In this document: one piece after another, positions 16,131-24,387 of the stretch
Layout: every line of letters begins with the position of its first letter
Position numbering within the stretch: position 1 is the first letter of the stretch
Source: Nitrospirota bacterium
Lineage (GTDB): Bacteria > Nitrospirota > UBA9217
Assembly (NCBI GenBank): GCA_023229435.1
Contig: JALNZF010000006.1
Span: forward strand, 124,001 to 188,000
DNA: 64,000 bases
Reading direction: 5' to 3'
The notes under the pieces: model-generated
Database searches by the model: none
Told to the model about the DNA's origin: nothing
The model's input: only the letters and a program-made list of their open reading frames with translations
Made by a program: the position numbers and the translations under genes

Positions 16131-17135
16131 TTACATGGTGACGGCATCCGGCTTGAGAGACTGGAGAAACTCGCGGCGGATGAAGGTCAAATAATTTGGA
16201 ATTGAGGTCCGGGATGTCTGACGGATTTCGATCGTCCAGCGCGCATGGTCCCCGAGGGCGATCAGGGCCGCCTGGGGAAGCGAAACGGCAAAGCGTGAAT
16301 CTTTCAGGATCGATTCCAATTCCGCCTGGTTTCCATTGGCAGCCTTGATGACCAGTGCCGCGACCTTGGCGGGGTTTTCAATAGTGAACCGCTCGGCGCG
16401 CAGCAGCGCGGCGAGCAGCCGGCGGACGATGTCGGGATTGCCGTCCACGTAGGTTTTCATCCCAAGCAGGTAGTTGGCGTTGTAGCATAGCCCCGGCTCG
16501 CTGAGGATAACGGCATTCCGCCCCAGAAGTTTTTTCCCCGAAAGGATGGACGCGTCGGAACCGGAGTAGGCCTCGATCTCTCCACGGGCGAGGGCCTCTG
16601 GCATATTCAGCGGCTCGATAAACCGCATTTTCACCTCGCGGGCAGCGAGGCCGTTCTTTCTCAGGAACATGTCGAAGAAGAAGTGGGAAATGGTGTTTTT
16701 GCGCACACCGACGATCTGTCCCTTGAGATCCGCGGCCGTCCTTATCCCCCGGTCTCTCCGTGCGATGATCTTGGTGGCGTTCTCCGATGACGCTAGCGAA
16801 GCGAGGATGACAAAATCGTCATACTCGAAACTCCGGCTGACAATGGGAGGCTCGCTGGTTGAGGAAAAGTCGCACTCGCCTGCGACGAGCGCTTCCATGG
16901 ACAGTTTACCGTCCTTCTTGTTAATGAGGGTTATCGCGAGGCCTTCCTTGGCATCGAATCCCTGTTGTCGCGCGATAAGAGGGAGGATCGTCAGCATCCC
17001 GCCCTGGCAAAGGGTCACCGGAGTCACGTTGTTTTGCAGACCAGAGGATTGCCGGTCCTTGCATCCCGATACCGGCGCGCTGAACAGCATCACGCAAAAA
17101 AATACGAGCATCGGGAGGTACTTTATCGTCTTCAT
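16131..17135 (-). CDS. Periplasmic substrate-binding lipoprotein (NMT1/THI5, SsuA/TauA-type)
   Basis: The 334-residue protein begins with a lipoprotein signal (PMLVFFCVMLFSAPVSGC, lipobox cysteine at 25). The rest matches the type 2 periplasmic-binding fold of nitrate/sulfonate/taurine or pyrimidine-precursor transporters: LPLIARQQGFDAKEGL, VAGECDFSSTSEPP and DLKGQIVGVRKNTI. There are no permease or ATPase genes nearby; instead the gene lies 18 bp upstream of a histidine kinase. It is thus more likely an extracytoplasmic sensor subunit than a transporter part. The ligand cannot be read from sequence. A gaaaggagaccggc ribosome site precedes the ATG. Confidence 0.85.
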   Translation of the reverse strand: MKTIKYLPMLVFFCVMLFSAPVSGCKDRQSSGLQNNVTPVTLCQGGMLTILPLIARQQGFDAKEGLAITLINKKDGKLSMEALVAGECDFSSTSEPPIVSRSFEYDDFVILASLASSENATKIIARRDRGIRTAADLKGQIVGVRKNTISHFFFDMFLRKNGLAAREVKMRFIEPLNMPEALARGEIEAYSGSDASILSGKKLLGRNAVILSEPGLCYNANYLLGMKTYVDGNPDIVRRLLAALLRAERFTIENPAKVAALVIKAANGNQAELESILKDSRFAVSLPQAALIALGDHARWTIEIRQTSRTSIPNYLTFIRREFLQSLKPDAVTM

Positions 17136-17175
17136 GCCGGTCTCCTTTCGCGTTTGTTCTTAATGTCAGGATTTA

Positions 17176-17252
17176 ACCACAGAGCACACAGAGAAAAAAA
17201 TATTTTGTATCGAGGAATTGCCTCTGTGTCCTCTGTGGTTTCATAATTGCTT
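17176..17252. repeat. Dispersed 'CACAGAG' palindromic repeat, copy 2
   Basis: The arms aaccacagagcacacagag (17176-17194) and cctctgtgtcctctgtggtt (17220-17239) form a long, nearly perfect hairpin. It lies between two minus-strand genes (binding protein and glgC). Confidence 0.7.
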
Positions 17253-17282
17253 CATCGGTTTTCACGGGACTTTTAACACTAC

Positions 17283-18515
17283 CTATTTCGTAACCACCAC
17301 GATGCCCGACTCGGTGACGATGCATCCGCGCATCCGGTCCTCTTCATGGTTGAAGCCGATCTCCATCCCTTCCGGAATGTTGATGTTCTCATCGATGATG
17401 GCCTTCCTGATCCGAGCGTGACGGCCGATCTGCACGTTCTCGAAAAGGATCGAGTCCTCGACCAGGGCGTAGCTGTGGACCTTGCAGGAAGGCCCGAGGA
17501 TGGACCGCCGCACCATCGCCCCGCTGGTGATGCAGCCTCCGCAGACGAGCGAATCGAGGTTCTGCCCGCGGCGGCCGTTGTCATCGAACACGGTCTTGGC
17601 CGGCGGGAGGTTGCCCTGGTTGGTCAGGATCGGCCACGTATAGTTATAGAGGTTAAGCTGGGGGCTGACGTGGATAAGGTCCATGTTCGCGTCATAATAC
17701 GAATCCAGGGTGCCGACATCCTTCCAATATCCCCGCTCGTTCGGTTCCATGCCGGGAATATTATTATCAAAGTAACTGTAGGCAAAGACCTTGTCTCCCT
17801 GGTCGAGCATCATCGGGATCACATGCTGTCCGAAATCGAGTTCCTCATAGGCGCGCTTTCCCTGTTTCAGGACGTCGATCAGTTTGCTCATGGAGAAGAT
17901 GTAGTTTCCCATTGAGGCGAAACAGGTATTTCTTCCCGGGACAAGGGGCGGATCCTTCGGTTTTTCCAGGAACGACTTTACGCGCAGGTCTTCGTCCACG
18001 CGAACGATGCCAAAGCGCGATGCATCTTCCACGGAGACATCGAGTGCCGCAATGGTGAGGTCCGCCTTGTTCATGCGGTGATACGTCATCATCTGCGAGA
18101 TGTCCATCTTATAGATATGGTCGCCGCCGAAAATGACCGCATACTCGGCGCCGGACGACTCGATGAGCCGGAGGTTCTGGTAGATGGCGTCGGCCGTGCC
18201 CTTATACCACTGTTCGCCCATACTCGTTGTCTCGGGAGAGATGGTGTCGTAAAACTCGCCGAGCCCGACCCATTTGCCCCAGGACTCTTTGATGTGTCTG
18301 CTGAGCGAGTAGGCATGATACTGGGTCAGGATGTAGGTCTGCCTGATGCCGGAATTGAACATGTTGCTCAGCACAAAATCAATGATCTTGTATTTTCCGC
18401 CAAAGGGGACCGCGGGCTTCGGTCTGCCGATCGTGATGGGGCTGAGCCGCTCGCCCTTGCCGCCCGCGAGGACCATGGCGATGGTATTCCGCGTGATGTT
18501 GGCGCTCGTATACAT
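17283..18515 (-). CDS. glgC: Glucose-1-phosphate adenylyltransferase
   Basis: The 410-residue enzyme makes ADP-glucose for glycogen synthesis. The N-terminal nucleotide loop is MVLAGGKGERLSPITIGRPK, followed by PFGGKYKIIDF, FGGDHIYKMD for the metal-binding aspartate, and GYWKDVGTLDSYYDANMDL in the sugar-phosphate region. The C-terminal left-handed beta-helix starts near residue 290 (CITSGAMVRRSILG). The length and order match GlgC throughout. The ATG has acggggtggaaccagc upstream. It is a single gene here, not next to glgA or glgB, with its promoter region facing the hybrid kinase gene at 18909. Confidence 0.95.
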   Translation of the reverse strand: MYTSANITRNTIAMVLAGGKGERLSPITIGRPKPAVPFGGKYKIIDFVLSNMFNSGIRQTYILTQYHAYSLSRHIKESWGKWVGLGEFYDTISPETTSMGEQWYKGTADAIYQNLRLIESSGAEYAVIFGGDHIYKMDISQMMTYHRMNKADLTIAALDVSVEDASRFGIVRVDEDLRVKSFLEKPKDPPLVPGRNTCFASMGNYIFSMSKLIDVLKQGKRAYEELDFGQHVIPMMLDQGDKVFAYSYFDNNIPGMEPNERGYWKDVGTLDSYYDANMDLIHVSPQLNLYNYTWPILTNQGNLPPAKTVFDDNGRRGQNLDSLVCGGCITSGAMVRRSILGPSCKVHSYALVEDSILFENVQIGRHARIRKAIIDENINIPEGMEIGFNHEEDRMRGCIVTESGIVVVTK

Positions 18516-18743
18516 GCTGGTTCCACCCCGTGTTGATGCAGAGTATGATAAAAAGGTCGGCGATGCGCTCGTCGTATAAAATCATAGTATATATTCCGTG
18601 AAAAGACAAGGGCGAAAAGCATCACTTTTCGGGTGAGTCCCGGGATGAGAACGCGGTTTTGCCTTTTCAACGGTCATACTCGCCATGGCGGGACGCCGCA
18701 CCGCTAATTTTAAGAGTTGTTCCCATTCCAAGAGAATTTCTGC

Positions 18744-18908
18744 TAAAATATGGCAAATAATAATGAAACACATAAAAAGAGTTCACGGATTCAGGATTAT
18801 AGCGAAACCATCATGATAAATCCTCATGCTGTTTCGGCTGGCCCCATTTTTAGAGGGGTTCATCCGATTTATGGGGCGCTCAACGCGAAACAGCAGTCAA
18901 AAAAGAAA
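18744..18908 (+). promoter_or_regulatory. Leader of the hybrid kinase gene with a strong inverted repeat
   Basis: A -10-like TAAAAT occurs at 18744-18749. Within the leader, tgctgtttcg (18827-18836) and cgaaacagca (18886-18895) are perfect 10-bp complements. Between them, gcccc (18841) can pair either with gagggg (18853-18857) or with atgggg (18871-18876), so two exclusive hairpins are possible. I know no riboswitch class with this sequence. The frame is open across it from an ATG at 18750, but the signal peptide begins only at 18909. Confidence 0.5.
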
Positions 18909-21704
18909 ATGAAATATAAACCGCTCCCCATAGCATCAGCATTATTGTTTGGCATTCTAACCCTCCTGTATTACTCCGGGTCGGTGTATGCCCAGCAGGG
19001 GGCTGGAGAATTCCTTGCGGGCGTGCCCAGGAATTTCCCTCCTCATTATTCAATTGATAACAAGACAGGGGAACCTGCCGGCTTTGCCATCGATATTATG
19101 GACGAGGTTGCGCGAAGGAGCGGTATCAGGGTCAGATATGTCGTGTATCCCACCTGGGCAAAGACCTTTGAGGCGATGGAAAAGGGCAAAGTGGTTCTTA
19201 TCCCGAACCTTGGAATTACTGCCGAGAGGGAAGCGTACATGGACTTTACCTCACCGGTTGAAACTGCTCCTATTGTTATATTCGTGAGAGCAACTACCAC
19301 TGATATTAAGAGCGTCGACGACCTGGACGGGAAAGAAGTGGCTGTTGTGGAACAGAACAAAGGACTCTTCCTGATGCAGGAAAGGGGAGGGAGCAAACTG
19401 CTCATCTATGCTTCACAGGACGAAGCTTTTCTGTCACTTATCTCGGGGAGATCGGATGCTCTTGTGTTCCCGGAACCTCCTATTGCCTATCTTTCCCGAA
19501 AATCAGGTCTTGATGGACGTATTAAGATTGTCGGGAAACCGCTCCTTGAGGTCAAACGGAGTATTGCGGTCAGGGCAGGCAATCACGAATTGCAGAAGAA
19601 GCTTGATGATGAGGTGAAGACCTTTATTAAGACCCCACGGTATGCGGATATCTATGCTAAATGGTACGGCAAGCCTGCGCCCTATTGGACCGCACGAAGG
19701 GTGGCTGTTTTTGGGGGTGGCTTCCTCGCATTGGTGATCGTAACGTTGGTAGTCTGGCGATATCTTTCAATGCTCAGGTTGAATAGAGACCTGAAAGTCG
19801 CCTTCGAGGAACTGAAAAAGGCGGAAGAGGCGCTGCAAGAGCGCGAAGAGCGTTTACGCTCGGTCATCGAACAATCGCCGATCGGAATAGCCTTATCCCG
19901 GGACGGTATTACACTTGATGCGAATAAGGCCTATCTGGGCATGTTCGGATACTCCGCTATTAAGGAATTGAGCGGGAAACCCCTCATTGACCAGATCGCG
20001 CCGCAGTGCCGTCCCGAGATACTTGATCGCATAAGTCGTCGCGCGCGGGGGCAGGCGGCGGAAACCGCCTATGAAACGATCGGACTGCGCAAAGACGGTT
20101 CTCAGTTCCCTTTCTACGTTTCGGTAAGCAGGATCAATTTGCCCGACGGCCCCGTGACGATCAGCTTTTTTATCGACATCACCGGGCGTAAACAGACGGA
20201 GGCGGCACTTCACGAAAGCGAGGAAATATTCAGCCAGTTCCTGCAGCACAGCCCTATTTATGTTTTTTTCAAGGATGATGCTGGCAGGCCTGTCAGGCTG
20301 AGCAGCAATTTCGAAAAGATGCTTGGCAAGCCCGTCCCTGAACTGCTGGGAAAAACAATGGACGAGCTGTTCCCCACCGACCTCGCAAAAAGCATGATCG
20401 CAGACGACCTGCGTATTTTAAAGGAAGGGAAGCAGGTTGAGATCGAAGAAGAATTGAACGGGCGGTTTTATTCGACGATCAAATTCCCGATTTACCGCGA
20501 CGGCAAGGCGCGTTACCTTGCCGGTTTTACCATGGACATCACCGACCGCAGAAAGCTCGAAGAGCAGCTTCTGCAGTCGCAGAAGATGGAGGCTGTCGGC
20601 CAGTTTGCCGGCGGCATTGCCCATGATTTCAATAATATCCTGACGGCGATCATCGGCTACGCGTGTATTGCACAAATGAAAATGAAGACGGATGATCCGG
20701 TGCGCGTGAATGTCGACCATATCCTCGAATCGGCGAACCGGGCGGCCGCGCTGACGCAAAGCCTTCTCGCGTTCAGCAGGAAGCAGGTGATGAATTTCCG
20801 GCCCGTGGACGTGAACGAGATCATCCAGCGGGTCGAGAAGTTCCTCCAAAGGATCATCGGCGAGGACATTGAGATGAAGACCATTGCGAAACAGGGCGCG
20901 CTTATGGTGAATGCCGACAGCGGCCAGATCGAGCAGGTCCTCATGAACCTCGCGACCAATGCGCGGGACGCGATGCCGAAGGGAGGCGTGTTAACCATTG
21001 AAACGGACACCGTCATGGTGGATGATGAGTACATCAGGATGCACGGTGTAGGCAAACAGGGTCCCTATGCCGTGGTCTCGGTGTCCGATACGGGTGAGGG
21101 CATGGACGAGACGACACGCAAGAGGATATTCGATCCCTTCTTCACGACCAAGGAGACGGGCAAAGGCACGGGGCTCGGCCTTTCGATCGTCTACGGCATT
21201 GTCCAGCAGCATAAAGGCTTTGTCAATGTCTACAGCGAGCAGGAGAATGGGACAAACTTCAAGATCTATCTGCCGATCGTGCAAACGCCGGCTGAGGTTC
21301 ACCAGACACTGGCTGTCTCGACACCGGTGGGCGGCATTGAAATGGTCCTGCTCGCCGAGGACGACGAAAAGATCCGGGAGCTTTCCCGGCAGGTGCTCCA
21401 GGATTTCGGCTATACGGTCATTACCGCCAAGAACGGCGAAGAAGCGGTCCTGAAATTCAGGGAACAGAAAGACCGCATCCGGCTCGTCATCCTTGATGTG
21501 GTCATGCCCAGGATGAGCGGCAGCGCGGCGTATCAGGAGATGAAGAAGATACGTCCCGATATCAAGGCCATGTTCATAAGCGGCTACGCCGCCGATGACG
21601 TGCATATCAAATGGCTTCTCGCGGCAGGAATGAGCGTTATCCAGAAGCCTGTTTCACCCACGGACTTTCTGAAAAAGGTGCGTGAAGTGCTGGAGAAGAA
21701 ATAG
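18909..21704 (+). CDS. Hybrid sensor kinase: periplasmic binding domain, two PAS, HisKA, HATPase, receiver
   Basis: From the start at 18909 the protein has 931 residues. A signal/anchor (KPLPIASALLFGILTLLYYS) is followed by a family 3 solute-binding domain (about 32-265, with PPHYSIDNKTGEPAGFAIDI), a membrane segment (about 275-295) and a coiled coil. Two PAS domains follow. The HisKA site is AGGIAHDFNNILTAIIGY, and the ATPase has NLATNARDAM, VSDTGEGMDE, FDPFFTTK and GTGLGLSIVY. The terminal receiver has LLAEDDEKIR, LVILDVVMPRMSG and VIQKPVS. All phosphorelay residues are present. An in-frame ATG at 18750 would add 53 residues ahead of the signal peptide, which is unlikely. It is a stand-alone plus-strand gene with a terminator at 21783. 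Confidence 0.9.
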   Translation: MKYKPLPIASALLFGILTLLYYSGSVYAQQGAGEFLAGVPRNFPPHYSIDNKTGEPAGFAIDIMDEVARRSGIRVRYVVYPTWAKTFEAMEKGKVVLIPNLGITAEREAYMDFTSPVETAPIVIFVRATTTDIKSVDDLDGKEVAVVEQNKGLFLMQERGGSKLLIYASQDEAFLSLISGRSDALVFPEPPIAYLSRKSGLDGRIKIVGKPLLEVKRSIAVRAGNHELQKKLDDEVKTFIKTPRYADIYAKWYGKPAPYWTARRVAVFGGGFLALVIVTLVVWRYLSMLRLNRDLKVAFEELKKAEEALQEREERLRSVIEQSPIGIALSRDGITLDANKAYLGMFGYSAIKELSGKPLIDQIAPQCRPEILDRISRRARGQAAETAYETIGLRKDGSQFPFYVSVSRINLPDGPVTISFFIDITGRKQTEAALHESEEIFSQFLQHSPIYVFFKDDAGRPVRLSSNFEKMLGKPVPELLGKTMDELFPTDLAKSMIADDLRILKEGKQVEIEEELNGRFYSTIKFPIYRDGKARYLAGFTMDITDRRKLEEQLLQSQKMEAVGQFAGGIAHDFNNILTAIIGYACIAQMKMKTDDPVRVNVDHILESANRAAALTQSLLAFSRKQVMNFRPVDVNEIIQRVEKFLQRIIGEDIEMKTIAKQGALMVNADSGQIEQVLMNLATNARDAMPKGGVLTIETDTVMVDDEYIRMHGVGKQGPYAVVSVSDTGEGMDETTRKRIFDPFFTTKETGKGTGLGLSIVYGIVQQHKGFVNVYSEQENGTNFKIYLPIVQTPAEVHQTLAVSTPVGGIEMVLLAEDDEKIRELSRQVLQDFGYTVITAKNGEEAVLKFREQKDRIRLVILDVVMPRMSGSAAYQEMKKIRPDIKAMFISGYAADDVHIKWLLAAGMSVIQKPVSPTDFLKKVREVLEKK

Positions 21705-21782
21705 TGAGGGATCGGAAGTTCCCCCGATTACGACATTCGGGGATATGCTCCGTTCGGAGTAACAGCGTGACGCATCGCCAGG

Positions 21783-21812
21783 CCGTCGGATTGACAATTC
21801 GGCGGTTTTTTT
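21783..21812 (+). terminator. Rho-independent terminator after the hybrid kinase gene
   Basis: Arms ccgtcggatt (21783-21792) and aattcggcgg (21796-21805) form a 10-bp stem with two G-T wobbles and a 3-base loop, followed by seven T. Confidence 0.8.
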
Positions 21813-21954
21813 CCGATTGAAATCTTCATTGACAGTCTTCCCCCCGGTATGTTATGCATAGTGCTGCCTGCAACTGCGGCCATCTTTTCTCAGTCCGTCA
21901 TCTCCGAGTGTTTTAATCGGAGATATGGTGTCTATTCGAACTGTTCCCAAAACC

Positions 21955-21984
21955 AGATTCCCGATAAAGGCGTTCGGGAATGAC
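21955..21984. repeat. 'CGTCATTCCCG' palindromic repeat, copy at a gene start
   Basis: The sequence agattcccgataaaggcgttcgggaatgac matches the family at 6291-6320 in the opposite orientation. It ends 15 bp before the likely ATG of the RACo-like gene and overlaps the longer reading of that frame. Confidence 0.6.
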
Positions 21985-21999
21985 AACAATAAGAAAACA

Positions 22000-23472
22000 A
22001 TGACCCCACTGATCTTCAAAAAAAGCATTAGCCTGCCGCCGCCGTCGGATAACGACCGCAGGGCACATGACCAGAGAATTAAGGATACCCTGGGGCTCGG
22101 ACCCATCGACATACCGCTCACGGTATTGAAACGGTTTCCCTTTTTTCTTAACACGGGTGCGCCTTTTTCCTGCATCATCGGCCGGATCAACAGGGAATAC
22201 AAACTGCTTGACGTCGGAACCGAGCGGTCCTATTCCATCGCGCTTGACCTCGGGACCACCAATCTGGTCGCTCTGCTGTACGACAATATCGCGCAAAAGG
22301 ATGTTCTGACGAAAAGCGGGGAGAATCCCCAAATCATATTTGGCAGCGACATCATGACCCGCATGCACCACACCATGTCGGGCAACGGCGAGGAAGTCTA
22401 CCGGGTGCTCGCGAACGGGATCAATGGACTGATCGTCGATCTTTGCCGGGACGCGCGGGTCAACACGCAGGATATCCACGCGATGACCGTGGCCGGCAAT
22501 ACGGTCATGACCCATTTTTTTCTGGGCCTTGATATTTCCACGATACCGGTTGAACCGTTCACTCCCGTGGTACGCACCCCGGGGTCCTTCAGCGCATCGG
22601 AGCTGAATATCGCGATCAGCCCGGAGGCCATCGTGTATGTGTTTCCGAATGCCGGGAGCTATGTGGGCGGTGATATTACCGCCGGCATTCTGGCATCGGG
22701 CATTGCCCGGACAGACAAGACCTCGATCCTGATCGACGTGGGCACGAACGCCGAGATCGTGATCGGGAACCGGGACTGGATGATCGTGGGGGCTGGCGCC
22801 GCCGGTCCGGCGCTTGAAGAGGGGATATCGAGGATCGGAAAACGCGCGAACAAGGGGATCGTCTATGATGTCGAGATCAGGGGCGGGGACATCTCCTGCA
22901 AGACCTTTGACCAGGCCAAGCCCGAGGGGATCTGCGGCTCGGGCATGGTGAGCCTGCTCTATGAGCTCTTTACGTCAGGGATGATCGACAAGAGCGGGGC
23001 CCTGGTCGACGGGGAGCATGTTACGGTCATTGATGGTGAGAAAACGCTCTCAATTGTCTGTGACGGCAGCGAAGCCCTTTTTATTACCCAGAACGAGATC
23101 CAGAGTTTCATGAGATCAAAGGCGGCCATGTTCACGCTGCTCCTTGTGCTGACGCGGTCCGTGGGCATCTCGTTCAAGGACATCGAGACCGTGTTTGTGT
23201 CCGGCGCCCTCGGTACCGGCATCAATGCCGAGAAGGCCGCCGGCATCGGCATGCTCCCTCAGTGGCCCGCGGTAATCGTCAAGCCGCTCGGTAACTCGTC
23301 CCTTGAAGGTGCGCGCATGCTGCTCATGGATAGCGGCCTGGTGAATACGGTCAATGCCGTCGTGGAAAAGATCACGTACAAACCCATGCAGGACGACCCG
23401 GAGTTCATGAAAGAGTATATGGGCGCGGTATTCATTCCTCATACGAATCCGGAGATGCTGAAGGTAGGGTGA
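22000..23472 (+). CDS. RACo-like ASKHA-family ATPase (DUF4445), without N-terminal ferredoxin domain
   Basis: The 490-residue protein matches the C-terminal two-thirds of reductive activators of corrinoid proteins. Residues about 1-70 (KSISLPPPSDNDRRAH, then RFPFFL) are the linker region; IALDLGTTNLVALLYD is the first phosphate loop, with DVGTNAEIVIGN and GAGAAGPALEEGI as later ATP-site motifs, and GICGSGMVSLLYE and VFVSGALGTGIN near the end. Full-length relatives begin with a [2Fe-2S] ferredoxin domain of about 90 residues, and this is missing. The start near 22000 lacks a clear ribosome site and follows a repeat, so the gene may be 5'-truncated. Without ferredoxin it could work only with a separate electron donor. 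Confidence 0.82.
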   Translation: MTPLIFKKSISLPPPSDNDRRAHDQRIKDTLGLGPIDIPLTVLKRFPFFLNTGAPFSCIIGRINREYKLLDVGTERSYSIALDLGTTNLVALLYDNIAQKDVLTKSGENPQIIFGSDIMTRMHHTMSGNGEEVYRVLANGINGLIVDLCRDARVNTQDIHAMTVAGNTVMTHFFLGLDISTIPVEPFTPVVRTPGSFSASELNIAISPEAIVYVFPNAGSYVGGDITAGILASGIARTDKTSILIDVGTNAEIVIGNRDWMIVGAGAAGPALEEGISRIGKRANKGIVYDVEIRGGDISCKTFDQAKPEGICGSGMVSLLYELFTSGMIDKSGALVDGEHVTVIDGEKTLSIVCDGSEALFITQNEIQSFMRSKAAMFTLLLVLTRSVGISFKDIETVFVSGALGTGINAEKAAGIGMLPQWPAVIVKPLGNSSLEGARMLLMDSGLVNTVNAVVEKITYKPMQDDPEFMKEYMGAVFIPHTNPEMLKVG

Positions 23473-23503
23473 GAAGTTTGGAGTTCGGAGTGCGGAGTTC
23501 GGA

Positions 23504-24151
23504 GTGAAAAAAACACAGAAGAATAAGGGCGGCCTTTCGCGGCGTCTCCATTTCCCTGAAGATGAAAAGCGGCTGCCGTGGCTGCCGCTGCTTCTCGATG
23601 CCCATGCGATCGCGGACACCGGCATAGCCATTGCGATACGCAATGAAGAGAAGCTGAGAAAAAGAAAACTCGCGTGCGGCAAAGGATGCGGCAATTGCTG
23701 TGAGCATCAAAAAGATCTGCCCCTTTATCCCCACGAGCTGGTCGGCATCTACTGGTATGTTTCTGAAAAATTGCCTGCGACCACCCGGGATGCGCTGACA
23801 ATCCGTCTTTCCACCCACATGGCGGATTCCCCGTGCCCGTTTTTAATAGATGGGTCCTGCTCCATTCATCCTCTCCGGCCTCTCGGGTGCCGGCAGTTCA
23901 ACGTTTTCACCACGCCCTGCTCGCCGGGAGAAGACCCCTACCATACGAGGCGGGACGACGTGCTTGTTCCCATCGCCGACTATACGGACCGGGCGTTCGC
24001 CGCGGTGCTGCCGTTCTATAATATGAAGAGGGAAGGGGACCTTTCCAGGGCGATTAAACTTATCCGCTCCCAGATCATGAACCTCCAGACCTTCAACTGG
24101 GGCAGACTGCTTGCCATGATTGAACAAACAGGATCCCTCAAGTCCGACTGA
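23504..24151 (+). CDS. YkgJ-family cysteine-cluster protein
   Basis: This 215-residue protein has the Fe-S/zinc-type cysteine cluster of the YkgJ family: KGCGNCCEH, then SPCPFLIDGSCSIHPLRPLGCR and a further FTTPCSPGE. The order CxxCC, then CPFL, CSIHPLRPLGCR is diagnostic. The role of the family is not settled; metal chelation is likely. The start is a GTG at 23504 within a ggagttcggagtg repeat that may serve as ribosome site. It follows the RACo-like gene by 31 bp. Conserved but uncharacterised. Confidence 0.85.
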   Translation: MKKTQKNKGGLSRRLHFPEDEKRLPWLPLLLDAHAIADTGIAIAIRNEEKLRKRKLACGKGCGNCCEHQKDLPLYPHELVGIYWYVSEKLPATTRDALTIRLSTHMADSPCPFLIDGSCSIHPLRPLGCRQFNVFTTPCSPGEDPYHTRRDDVLVPIADYTDRAFAAVLPFYNMKREGDLSRAIKLIRSQIMNLQTFNWGRLLAMIEQTGSLKSD

Positions 24152-24301
24152 TCAAGACCGTTATGTTCGTTTTTCAATATGTTCCTGAGGATGAACACTC
24201 CGGCAGATACGGGCATCAAAAGTCATCTTCCGGGAGGGCCTGCGTCAATGGGCTGGGCCGCTAATGACATTACCGATAAATTTGGTTAATAAAAAATAAA
24301 C

Positions 24302-24330
24302 TTGACCTTACGCGAAAAAAATGGTATGTA
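24302..24330 (+). promoter_or_regulatory. Sigma-70-type promoter for the GGDEF-EAL gene
   Basis: TTGACC (24302-24307) and TATGTA (24325-24330) are separated by 17 bp; an alternative TAGTAT lies at 24331. The ATG is at 24388. Confidence 0.6.
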
Positions 24331-24387
24331 TAGTATACTTAGTAATATGTTCACGGAATGGGTGCTGACTATGACTGAGGTTGACGT

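Noticed and set aside
18827..18895. c-di-GMP (GEMM) riboswitch in the leader at 18.8 kb
   Set aside because: The conserved core bases of both c-di-GMP riboswitch classes are absent, in spite of the c-di-GMP genes nearby.
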